The notes under the pieces were generated by a model. The model saw nothing but the letters and a program-made list of their open reading frames with translations, was not told the origin of the DNA and searched no databases. 12,703 nt of DNA from Chloroflexota bacterium. GTDB taxonomy: Bacteria; Chloroflexota; Dehalococcoidia; SM23-28-2; RBG-16-64-32. Made by a program: the position numbers and the translations under genes. The first letter of the stretch is position 1; every line of letters starts with the position of its first letter. The DNA is taken from assembly GCA_022561095.1 (NCBI GenBank), contig JADFRV010000048.1, forward strand, positions 1 to 12,703. The letters run 5' to 3'. Shown here piece after piece: positions 1 to 7,275 of this stretch.

Positions 1-1419
1 GTCATGGTGGCGGCCGTCTGGCTCGGCGGCCGTAGCCTGGGGCGGGTTGGCGCCCTGACGGCGGGGGCGCTGCTCGCCTTCTCGCCGCTGGCGCTGCTCC
101 TTTCTCGCTCCGCCCTGCCCTTCAGTTTCGGCGGTCTGCTGGCTGTGGTGATGGCCGTCGCGTTGCTCTCCTACCTGAGGGAGCCGCGTGCTCACACGGC
201 GTTCCTGTTCGCTGCCGCCTTCGGGCTCGCGCTCTTCGCCGACGCTGTGGCGACGACGGCGGCGATCGCGGTGGCGGCGTTTCTGCTGTTGGAGCCGATC
301 GTCGCGAGACGGGGCGCGGTGGCCCGCGCCTGGGGCGTGTTTCGGCGCAGCCCGTCCCACTGGCTGAGCGTGTTGCTGGTCCTGGCAGCCGCGGTGGAGC
401 TGGGGGTCACCCACTTCGGTACCTTTCTCGACCTGTCGCAACCGGCAGGGATCGCCCTATGGCGCGATATGTTCGCTCTCCCCCGCGACGGCCGCGAGCC
501 GGAGTACCAGATAGCGCTCCTCCTGGCGTACGACTGGCCGATCCTGCTGGCCGGCGGTACCGGCGTCGTGGTCTTCGCCCAGCGGCTGGCGCGCCGTGGC
601 GTTAGCGCCCTGACGTCGGCCCAGCGGTTCGTGCTGCTGTGGGCGGTGGTGGCGAGCGTCGTCGTAGGGCTGGCCAGCCAGCGAGAGGCGGGGCAGATGC
701 TGATCCTCATCGTGCCGCTGGCGCTGCTGGGCGGCCTGCTGGCGGAGGAGCTCCTGCGGGCGCTGAACTGGGCCGCGTTGCGTCGCTGGTGGCCGGCCGT
801 CGCCGTGGCGCTGGTGCTCCTGGCATACGCCGCCCTCATCACCACTATCTGGGCGGAGGAGGGCGTCAGCGGGGCGGAGCGCTTTTATCTGGTGCTGGCC
901 CTGGGCGGGGCTATGACGGTGCTGGCGGGCTGCTACTCGATCCTGGGACGCGACGCCTCCGTGATCGGATTGGCGGTGGTGGCGGCTCTGGCGATCGCCT
1001 TTCTCGCCCACACTGACCTCAGCCTTATCCGCGATGATGAGGCCGCCGAGTTCGCGGTTGACGTCCGCACCACGGAGCGGATCGAGCAGTTCCGTGAGGT
1101 CGTGGAGCAGTTCGTGGCGAGCCGCACCGGGCCCGTTCTCATCGACCCCGCTCTGGCGGAGCCTCTCGCCTGGTACCTGCGTGATGTCACCGTTACCTTC
1201 GCCGAGCCCGAGGATGACGTCAGCGCGGTCGTCGTGCCGGCGGGGCGGGAGGTCGACGGATTCAAGGCCGCGAGCGAGGTCTGGCGTCTAGGTGGGGGCT
1301 GGTACCCCACCGACCTGGACCTTCTTCCCCTCTGGCGCTGGTTGGTCTTCCGCGAGCCGTACGGTAATCTGAATAGCATGGAGAAGGTGGAGGCGCAGAT
1401 ACTGGTGCCCACGCCGTGA
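1..1419 (+). CDS. Polytopic membrane protein, GT-C / TIGR03663-like paralog (5' partial)
   Basis: The reading frame is open from the first base, and the Met at position 4 is probably internal, because the protein aligns with the next gene only from about that protein's residue 110. The visible 471 residues hold roughly nine hydrophobic segments (for example residues 17-34, 42-57, 64-98, 120-137, 176-192, 209-224, 231-248, 263-281, 293-311 and 318-336), followed by a soluble tail from about 340. The tail shares LAWYLRD (388-394) and a W-rich end with the downstream protein. It is therefore a member of the same glycosyltransferase-C-like membrane family (TIGR03663, called Agl23-like), probably acting at the membrane in surface glycan synthesis. 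Where the downstream paralog has RND, TKEN and EKMPW..H, this protein has SRSALPF, ADAVATT and REAGQ, so it may not be catalytic. Its stop overlaps the next start by 4 nt (GTGA), implying translational coupling. The family call is fair; the substrate is unknown. Confidence 0.75.
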   Translation, partial: VMVAAVWLGGRSLGRVGALTAGALLAFSPLALLLSRSALPFSFGGLLAVVMAVALLSYLREPRAHTAFLFAAAFGLALFADAVATTAAIAVAAFLLLEPIVARRGAVARAWGVFRRSPSHWLSVLLVLAAAVELGVTHFGTFLDLSQPAGIALWRDMFALPRDGREPEYQIALLLAYDWPILLAGGTGVVVFAQRLARRGVSALTSAQRFVLLWAVVASVVVGLASQREAGQMLILIVPLALLGGLLAEELLRALNWAALRRWWPAVAVALVLLAYAALITTIWAEEGVSGAERFYLVLALGGAMTVLAGCYSILGRDASVIGLAVVAALAIAFLAHTDLSLIRDDEAAEFAVDVRTTERIEQFREVVEQFVASRTGPVLIDPALAEPLAWYLRDVTVTFAEPEDDVSAVVVPAGREVDGFKAASEVWRLGGGWYPTDLDLLPLWRWLVFREPYGNLNSMEKVEAQILVPTP

Positions 1420-4400
1420 GCGAGATCGCGGCACCGCTGCCCGCCGAGCCCGTCGAGCGGCGCGCACTAAGGCTCGAGCTGCGCCTGAGCTGGGAGCTTG
1501 TCGCCTACGCCTCGTTCATCGTCGTGGGGGCGGGCATGCGCTTCTGGGACCTGGGGTCGCGTGCCCTTCACCACGACGAAAGCCTGCACGGCTTCTACGC
1601 CTACGATATCTTCCTGGGCCGGGGCTACGAGCACAGCCCGCTTCTCCACGGGCCGTTCCAGTTCTTCGGGATGGCGCTGACGTTCTTCCTCAGCGGCGGC
1701 GCCAGCGACTACGCGGTGCGCATCATGCCGGCGCTGTTTGGCGTGGCGCTCATCGTGCTACCCTTCTTCTTCCGTGAGCGCCTGGGCCGGGTGGGAGCGT
1801 TGCTCGCCTCCGGGCTGATCGCCCTCTCGCCCACGCTGCTGTACTTCAGCCGCTTCGCCCGCAACGACATCTACGTGGCTGTGTTCACTCTGGGCATCGT
1901 CGTCTGTCTCTGGCGCTACGTATATGAGCGGAAGCCGTTGTTTCTGTATCTGGGCGCCGCCTTGCTGGGGCTGAGCTTCGCCACTAAAGAGAACACGTTT
2001 ATCAACGTCGCCGTGCTGCTCGTCTTCCTCAACTTGTGGCTGGCCACCGGTCTGGCCCGACAGAGCAGTCGCCGGCTGGGTCTGGGCCGGGTGTCGTCGT
2101 CGATGGCCTACCTGTTTCTGTATCTGCCCTGGGCATGGGCGATCACCGCTCTGTGGCCCGTCATCGGGGGCTTGCGCCGGCGGCTGGGCCTGCGGGAACG
2201 TCACCCCGCGGCCGATTTCCTCATCGTCCTGGGCACGCTGTCCCTGCCTCAGTTCGCCGCAGGCATCCAGCTGCCGCTGGAGTCGCTAGGCTACGAGCTC
2301 GACACGCTGGGCCGGGAGCAGACGGTAGGCATACCCACGGTGCTGGCGCTGCTGGCCGCCACGGCCGTCGTCGGTCTGCGTTGGAACTGGCGCGTCTGGC
2401 TGCTGGTGGCCGCCGCCTTCTATATCCCTTACGCCTTGCTGTACACCTCCTTCCTCACCAACACCGGCGGTTTCGGAAGCGGCATCTGGGAGTCGCTGGA
2501 CTACTGGCTGGACCAGCACGACGTCCGCCGTGGCGACCAGCCGGACTTCTACTACGTGATGCTACTGCCGGCCTACGAGTTCCTGGCGCTCGCCTTCGCG
2601 GGACCGGCGCTGCTGTACTTCAGCCTGCGCGGCGGCCCCCGTTCCTGGCTCCTCACCGCGATCGCTACCCTCAGTCTGCTGGCGTTCTTCGGCGCCGACA
2701 GCTTCTCGGCGACGCTTGGCGATATCGCCAGGCCGCTCGCCCTTCCCGTGGCCGCCGTGGCCATCTACTTCGCGGTACGCGGCTCGCCGTTCGAGCGGTT
2801 TCTCGTGTTCTGGACCGCCGCGGCGATCGTGGGCTACTCCTGGGTGGGCGAGAAGATGCCGTGGCTCAGCGTCCATACGACCTTGCCCGTGGTGATCCTG
2901 GCCGCCTACTCCCTGGGCAGGTTGTTCGAGGGGATGCCCAGTCCAGCGGGCCTCCGGCGCTACGCTCCCGCGCTACTGCCCTTCGTCGCCGGCGTCCTGG
3001 GCCTGGCCGCCGTGCTGTTTGCCGCCTTCGGGCCTCTAGACGATGACGGCCTGCGCGTTGCGCTAGGAGCGACGGCGCTGGCGCTACTGCTCGTGCTAGT
3101 GTCGCCTCTGGGGCGAAGGCGACTGGCGATCGTGATCGCCGCGACGGTGTTCGGAGGGCTGGCGTTGTTAAGCGTTCGCACCGCCGTCATCGCCTCCTTC
3201 GAGCACGGCGACGTCCCGCAGGAGCTGCTGGTTTACACTCAGACCTCGCCTGAAGTGCCGGACGTGATGGAGCGTATCGAGGAGATCGCTCAGACCAGCG
3301 GCCGCGGTCTTGATCTTCTCGTAATAGTGGACAACACCTACACCTGGCCCTGGGCCTGGTACCTGCGCGACTACCGCATCAGGTACGAAAGCTTCGATGA
3401 CGAGTTCGAGCCGCCGCCGGACGCCGTGTTGCTCATCGCCCGCGAGAATGAGGGCAAGGTGGCGCCGTTCCTCGACCGCTATCAGGAGCCTGTCCCCTAC
3501 CGTCTGCGCTGGTGGTTCCCTGAGGTGTATCGGGGCATCGGCCGCGATAACCTCTGGCTGGCGATGCGAGGCTTCGGCGAGAGTCTGGCGGACGGCAGCA
3601 CCTGGCAGAACTGGTGGCGCTACCTCCGTTATCGGGAGCATCCGCAGGGCAAGGAGGCCGTGTACGACGCCGCGGTGTGGTCCAGCGCCTACTTCCCGCT
3701 GATATACGACCCCTCGGCAGGCGCCGACATCGAAGGCCGGCTCATCATAGGCCGGAGCGGAGACGCGCCCGGTGCGCTGGCCAACCCTTCAGGCGTGGCG
3801 GTTGACGGCGAGGGCAACCTCTACGTCATTGATTCCGGCAACGCCCGTATCCAGAAGTTCGCGCCCGACGGACGCCCGCTGAAGGCGACGGGCGACGCGG
3901 GTAGCAGCGAGGGCGAATTCAACCAGCCTACCGACCTGGCTATCGATGCTGAGGGCGACGTATACGTCATCGACACCTGGAACCATCGCGTGCAGAAGTT
4001 CGACGCCGACCTCACCTTCATCACTGCCTGGGGCGGGCCGACCAAGGACCTGGTGAACCCGGGCGACTACGAGATGTGGGGCCCTCGCTCCATCGCCGTG
4101 GACGGCCAGGGCAACGTCTGGGTCGTCGATACGGGCACGCAGCGCGTGCGAAAGTTCTCGCCGGACGGCGAGCTGCTGGGCACCGTGGGCGAGCGCGGTC
4201 GCGGGCTGGGCCAGTTAGGCGAGCCGGTGGGAATCGCCTTCGACCCCGTTACGGGCGACTTCCTGGTGGCCGATGTCGGCAACGCGCGCATCCAGCGCTT
4301 CGATAGTGAGATGCAGGCTATCGCCGCCTATCCTATCGATGAATGGAAGGACCTGAACCCGGCCAATAAGCCGTACCTGGCCGCGCTCCCCGACGGGCGA

Positions 4401-4607
4401 ATCCTGGCCAGCGATCCCGTCCACGGCCGCATCCTGTTGCTGGATCAGGCCGGTAGTGTAATCGCCTCTCTGAGCTCCGTTAGCGGGGAGGCGCTCGCCT
4501 TCCCGCGTGGGATCGCCTACGACGCCGACGGCGGATTCGTGTTCGCCTCTGAGGGCGCGGCCGGCCGGGTGCGCCGGTTCCCCCTCAGCGACTTCGCTCT
4601 GCGCTAG
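1416..4607 (+). CDS. TIGR03663-type (Agl23-like) membrane glycosyltransferase-family protein with C-terminal NHL propeller
   Basis: This 1063-residue protein starts at GTG 1416, which overlaps the previous stop (GTGA). Residues about 28-575 form many membrane spans. The first extracytoplasmic loop carries HHDES (52-56), resembling the acidic catalytic motif of GT-C/PMT glycosyltransferases. Further family-like motifs are RND (149-151), TKEN (190-193) and GEKMPWLSVH (478-487). A soluble region follows with WAWYLRD (646-652). From about residue 779 to 1057 there are NHL-type repeats of the pattern P-x-G-[VI]-A-[VI/Y]-D ... [YV]-V-x-D-[ST]-x-N-x-R-[IV]-Q-[KR]-F, about five or six blades, expected to fold as an extracytoplasmic beta-propeller. 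TIGR03663 proteins are named for an association with flippase/glycosylation functions, and the exact reaction is not established from sequence. Transfer from a polyprenyl-linked sugar donor is an inference. The coupled upstream paralog suggests the two work together. The family call is confident; the substrate is unknown. Confidence 0.85.
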   Translation: MSEIAAPLPAEPVERRALRLELRLSWELVAYASFIVVGAGMRFWDLGSRALHHDESLHGFYAYDIFLGRGYEHSPLLHGPFQFFGMALTFFLSGGASDYAVRIMPALFGVALIVLPFFFRERLGRVGALLASGLIALSPTLLYFSRFARNDIYVAVFTLGIVVCLWRYVYERKPLFLYLGAALLGLSFATKENTFINVAVLLVFLNLWLATGLARQSSRRLGLGRVSSSMAYLFLYLPWAWAITALWPVIGGLRRRLGLRERHPAADFLIVLGTLSLPQFAAGIQLPLESLGYELDTLGREQTVGIPTVLALLAATAVVGLRWNWRVWLLVAAAFYIPYALLYTSFLTNTGGFGSGIWESLDYWLDQHDVRRGDQPDFYYVMLLPAYEFLALAFAGPALLYFSLRGGPRSWLLTAIATLSLLAFFGADSFSATLGDIARPLALPVAAVAIYFAVRGSPFERFLVFWTAAAIVGYSWVGEKMPWLSVHTTLPVVILAAYSLGRLFEGMPSPAGLRRYAPALLPFVAGVLGLAAVLFAAFGPLDDDGLRVALGATALALLLVLVSPLGRRRLAIVIAATVFGGLALLSVRTAVIASFEHGDVPQELLVYTQTSPEVPDVMERIEEIAQTSGRGLDLLVIVDNTYTWPWAWYLRDYRIRYESFDDEFEPPPDAVLLIARENEGKVAPFLDRYQEPVPYRLRWWFPEVYRGIGRDNLWLAMRGFGESLADGSTWQNWWRYLRYREHPQGKEAVYDAAVWSSAYFPLIYDPSAGADIEGRLIIGRSGDAPGALANPSGVAVDGEGNLYVIDSGNARIQKFAPDGRPLKATGDAGSSEGEFNQPTDLAIDAEGDVYVIDTWNHRVQKFDADLTFITAWGGPTKDLVNPGDYEMWGPRSIAVDGQGNVWVVDTGTQRVRKFSPDGELLGTVGERGRGLGQLGEPVGIAFDPVTGDFLVADVGNARIQRFDSEMQAIAAYPIDEWKDLNPANKPYLAALPDGRILASDPVHGRILLLDQAGSVIASLSSVSGEALAFPRGIAYDADGGFVFASEGAAGRVRRFPLSDFALR

Positions 4608-4613
4608 TCGGCC

Positions 4614-4642
4614 TTGCCCACGCCGTAGGCCCGTTGTATCAT
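4614..4642 (+). promoter_or_regulatory. Candidate sigma70 promoter for nuoEF
   Basis: TTGCCC (4614-4619, 4/6 match to the -35 consensus) is followed after 17 nt by TATCAT (4637-4642, 5/6 match to the -10 consensus). It lies just after the stop of the membrane-protein gene and 65 nt before the nuoE start, so nuoEF is probably transcribed separately. A start near 4649 would give a leader of about 60 nt. No convincing terminator for the upstream gene is visible in the 100-nt gap; only a 5-bp GGCCT/AGGCC dyad with a 12-nt loop is present. Confidence 0.5.
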
Positions 4643-4647
4643 GTGTG

Positions 4648-4667
4648 AAGTCTGACACAAAGTCTGA
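4648..4667 (+). repeat. Tandem AAGTCTGA direct repeat in nuoE leader
   Basis: The octamer AAGTCTGA occurs at 4648-4655 and again at 4660-4667, separated by CACA, so the copies are offset by 12 bp, slightly more than one helical turn. The pair sits immediately downstream of the predicted -10 element and around the expected transcription start, where a repressor site could act. This could also be chance, since only two short copies are present. Confidence 0.35.
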
Positions 4668-4707
4668 GCAGCACTAGGCTGGAGCCGCTGGGAACCGCGG
4701 TCAGAAT

Positions 4708-5334
4708 ATGACCAAGATCACCGCCGGACCGTCGCACCCTTCCCGCTACACCGCCCTTGACCCCGTTCCGGGGGACGCAGAGCTGCTGACGAAGGTGCGC
4801 GAGCTTATCGACGACCTCTCGCCCGACAACGCCGAGATGCTCACCGCCTTCCACCGCATCCAGCAGGCCTACGGCTACGTGCCCCGCGAGACGATTCCGG
4901 TCATCGCCACCAAGTTCCGCACCACGCCGGCGATGCTCTACGGCGCGCTCGACTTCTACTCCGAGATACGCACCGTGCCGCCCGCCGAGACGGTCGTCGA
5001 GTGGTGTAGCGGGCCTGCCTGCCTGCTCAAGGGCTCCATGAACATCCGTCGCGTCCTGGAATCAGTTCTCGGCTGCGAGATGAGCCAGAACACCGATGAT
5101 GGGGCGTTCGGCCTGCGACTCGTGCAGTGTGACGGCACCTGTCACCTGGCGCCGCTGGTGCGGCGCGAGGGCAGGTACATCGGCCCGTTGTCGGTCAGCG
5201 ATACGATCAGGCTCGCACGCGAGCTCAAGGGCGAAGGCGAGCCTGAACCGGGCCCCGCGTCCGGCAGCGAGGAGGCCGAGGAGGCCCAGCCCTCTGCCGA
5301 AGCGGCCGATGAGCAGCAGGGCGGCGGGACGTAG
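4708..5334 (+). CDS. nuoE: NADH-quinone oxidoreductase subunit E-type protein (thioredoxin-like [2Fe-2S])
   Basis: The 208-residue protein matches the 24-kDa NuoE/HoxE/HydC family. A helical N-terminal part (about 25-85, including IQQAYGYVPRE) precedes the thioredoxin-like fold that binds one [2Fe-2S] cluster through C100-x4-C105 (WCSGPAC) and C141-x3-C145 (QCDGTC). An additional Cys is at 123. In this family the subunit accompanies the NADH-oxidising flavoprotein in complex I, NAD-linked hydrogenases or formate dehydrogenases and acts in the cytoplasm or on its membrane face. The last 35 or so residues are an acidic, low-complexity Glu/Ala/Pro tail, unlike the compact end of typical NuoE. 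ATG 4708 is the first good start; there is no strong Shine-Dalgarno. The gene sits 7 nt before nuoF. The family assignment is confident; whether it belongs to complex I or another enzyme is open. Confidence 0.9.
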   Translation: MTKITAGPSHPSRYTALDPVPGDAELLTKVRELIDDLSPDNAEMLTAFHRIQQAYGYVPRETIPVIATKFRTTPAMLYGALDFYSEIRTVPPAETVVEWCSGPACLLKGSMNIRRVLESVLGCEMSQNTDDGAFGLRLVQCDGTCHLAPLVRREGRYIGPLSVSDTIRLARELKGEGEPEPGPASGSEEAEEAQPSAEAADEQQGGGT

Positions 5335-5341
5335 TCGGCCA

Positions 5342-7204
5342 ATGTCAACATACGAGGAGCTGAGAGGACAGGCCGAACAGGCCCGACAGCCCACGCCGGG
5401 GCCGCAGCGCCCCCTGATCAAGGTCGGTGTCACCACCTGCTCGCGGGCCGTCGACGCCCAGGAGACGCTGGACGCCGTGCGCAAGGAGCTGGCGGACCGC
5501 GGCCTGGATGCGGACGTGATGGTCACCGGTTGCTGGGGGCTGTGCTACGCGGAGCCTATCGTGGAGGTGGCGCATCTCGGCCGGCCGGCCGTCCTCTACG
5601 GCAACCTCACCGCCGACAAGGTGCCTCAGCTCATCGAAGGGGCGGTGGCCCCCGACCAGGTCGGGGTCGTGCCCGAGCTTGCGCTCGCGGTGGTCAGTGA
5701 CGAGCCGCTGGAAGGCGTGCCGCCGCTACGGTCGCTGGAGTTCTTCGCCGGCCAGGAGCGTCGCCTCATGGCGAACTGCGGCGTAACCGACCCTGATAGC
5801 ATCGACCAGTACATCGCCCGCGGCGGCTACGAGGGGCTGGCGAAGGCGCTGGGCATGACGGACGAGCAGGTGATCAACGAGGTGCTGGAGTCCGGTCTGT
5901 GGGGGCGCGGCGGCGCCGCCTTTTCCACCGGCCGCAAGTGGGAGTTCCTGCGGGGGGCGAAGGTCACGCCCAAGTACATGATCTGCAACGCCGATGAGGG
6001 CGACCCCGGCTCGTTCGTGAACCGCAACCTGATGGAGAGCGACCCCCATCTCATCGTTGAGGGGATGGCGATCGGAGGCTACGCCACCGGCGCCTCCTAC
6101 GGCTACATCTACATCCGCGACGAGTACCCCCTCCCTGTGGAGCGGATGGAGAAGGCCGTGCAGCAGGCGCGCGAGCGGGGCCTTCTGGGCGACAACGTTC
6201 TCGGCTCCGGGTTCGCGTTCGACCTGGAGGTGGTGCGCGGCGCCGGCAGCTACGTCTGCGGCGAGGAGACGGGGCTCATCGCCTCCATCGAGGACGCGCG
6301 CGGCATGCCCAAGATCCGGCCGCCGTTCCCGGCCCAGGCCGGCGTGTTCGACAAGCCGTCCAACGTCAACAACGTGGAGTCGTACGCCAACGTCCCCCTG
6401 ATCCTGCGCGAGGGGGCCGCGTGGTACGCATCGGTCGGCTCCGAGAACCACAAGGGGACGAAGATGTTCTCGCTGTCCGGCCAGGTGCAGCGGGTGGGCA
6501 TCCTGGAGGTGCCTCTGGGGACGCCGATGAGCGACGTCGTGATGGGCGCCGGGGGCGGCCCGCCGGAGGGTCGCGCGCTCAAGGCCATCCAGCCCGGGGG
6601 GCCGCTTTCCGGTATCATCCCCGCCAGCGACGTCGGCATCGCCCTGGAGCCCGAGCCGTTCAAGGAGCGCGGCATGTTCATGGGCTCCGGCGGCCTGGTG
6701 GTGCTGGACGACTCTAACTGCGTCGTCGACCTGGCGATCTACTTCGAGTGGTTCGCGGAGGACGAGTCCTGCGGCCGCTGCACCACCTGCTTCGCGGGGA
6801 CGCGACGGCTGCTGGAGATCCTGAAGCGCATCTCCTCCGGCCGCGGTCGCAGCTCCGACCCGGAGATCATGCGCCTGCTGGCGGACACGATGCGCTACGC
6901 GAACTGCGTCCACGGCCAGGCGGCGCCGACGGTGGTCATGACGATGTTCAGCTTCTTCGAGGAGGAGCTGAACGAGCATCTGTACAACAAGCGCTGCCCG
7001 GCCAAGGTCTGCCGGGAGCTGGTGCGCTACGAGGTGGTGCACCACTCGGACAAGCTGCCGGAGGCGGAGGCGATCTGCCCCACGCAGGCGGTGGTGCGGG
7101 AGAACGGGGGCTACCGCATCGACCAGGGGAAGTGCATCAAGTGCGACGCCTGCCGGGAGCAGGCCCCCTACGCGATCGCCGTGGTGGACGAGTTCGGGCC
7201 GTAG
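5342..7204 (+). CDS. nuoF: NuoF/HydB-type NADH-binding flavoprotein with N-terminal thioredoxin-like and C-terminal ferredoxin domains
   Basis: The chosen start, ATG 5342, lies 7 nt after nuoE; longer in-frame starts would overlap nuoE by over 200 nt. The 620-residue protein contains: a thioredoxin-like N-terminal domain (about 25-105) with C33, C64 and C68; the 51-kDa core with the FMN/NADH glycine-rich segment GRGGAAFSTGRKW (188-200), NADEGDPGSF (217-226) and CGEETGLIASIE (306-317); an SLBB region (about 370-440); and the N3-type [4Fe-4S] site C477-x2-C480-x2-C483 plus C522. It passes electrons from NADH to iron-sulfur clusters, or the reverse. The extra C-terminal module (552-620) resembles the 2[4Fe-4S] ferredoxin of bifurcating hydrogenase HydB. 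It keeps only C579 and C598/C601/C604, which together are the ligands of one cluster. At 620 residues it is longer than a plain complex I NuoF (about 420-450), closer to HydB or formate dehydrogenase beta subunits. No catalytic partner gene follows. Confidence 0.9.
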   Translation: MSTYEELRGQAEQARQPTPGPQRPLIKVGVTTCSRAVDAQETLDAVRKELADRGLDADVMVTGCWGLCYAEPIVEVAHLGRPAVLYGNLTADKVPQLIEGAVAPDQVGVVPELALAVVSDEPLEGVPPLRSLEFFAGQERRLMANCGVTDPDSIDQYIARGGYEGLAKALGMTDEQVINEVLESGLWGRGGAAFSTGRKWEFLRGAKVTPKYMICNADEGDPGSFVNRNLMESDPHLIVEGMAIGGYATGASYGYIYIRDEYPLPVERMEKAVQQARERGLLGDNVLGSGFAFDLEVVRGAGSYVCGEETGLIASIEDARGMPKIRPPFPAQAGVFDKPSNVNNVESYANVPLILREGAAWYASVGSENHKGTKMFSLSGQVQRVGILEVPLGTPMSDVVMGAGGGPPEGRALKAIQPGGPLSGIIPASDVGIALEPEPFKERGMFMGSGGLVVLDDSNCVVDLAIYFEWFAEDESCGRCTTCFAGTRRLLEILKRISSGRGRSSDPEIMRLLADTMRYANCVHGQAAPTVVMTMFSFFEEELNEHLYNKRCPAKVCRELVRYEVVHHSDKLPEAEAICPTQAVVRENGGYRIDQGKCIKCDACREQAPYAIAVVDEFGP

Positions 7205-7241
7205 GGCGCGCGGCGAAATCCGAGATTAGCGCGCGAATCAC

Positions 7242-7269
7242 TTGACATTTTCCTAACGATATGTAAACT
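7242..7269 (+). promoter_or_regulatory. Strong sigma70-like promoter of the secreted-protein gene
   Basis: A perfect TTGACA (7242-7247) is followed by 16 nt and then TAAACT (7264-7269, 4/6 match to TATAAT). The stretch is much more AT-rich than its surroundings. Transcription is expected to begin near 7276, leaving a leader of about 134 nt before the ATG at 7410. A GCGCGC/GCGCGC dyad (7206-7211 and 7229-7234) lies between the nuoF stop and this promoter but has no T-tract. Confidence 0.65.
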
Positions 7270-7275
7270 GTAGGC

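Noticed and set aside
4608..4632. Terminator between the membrane-protein gene and nuoE
   Set aside because: There is only a 5-bp stem (GGCCT/AGGCC) with a 12-nt loop and no T-run.
5096..5341. N-terminal extension of NuoF to the ATG at 5096
   Set aside because: It would overlap the end of nuoE by 239 nt in another frame, and the extra 82 residues look like non-coding Arg/Ser-rich translation. ATG 5342 directly after nuoE fits.
5726..7045. 439-codon open frame on the minus strand opposite nuoF
   Set aside because: The peptide is His/Ala/Gly/Arg-rich low-complexity sequence with no recognisable domain, typical of the shadow of a GC-rich gene, and the + strand encodes an intact NuoF.
7205..7235. 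Rho-independent terminator after nuoF
   Set aside because: The GCGCGC/GCGCGC dyad has a 17-nt loop and no T-tract follows, so it does not meet the usual pattern.
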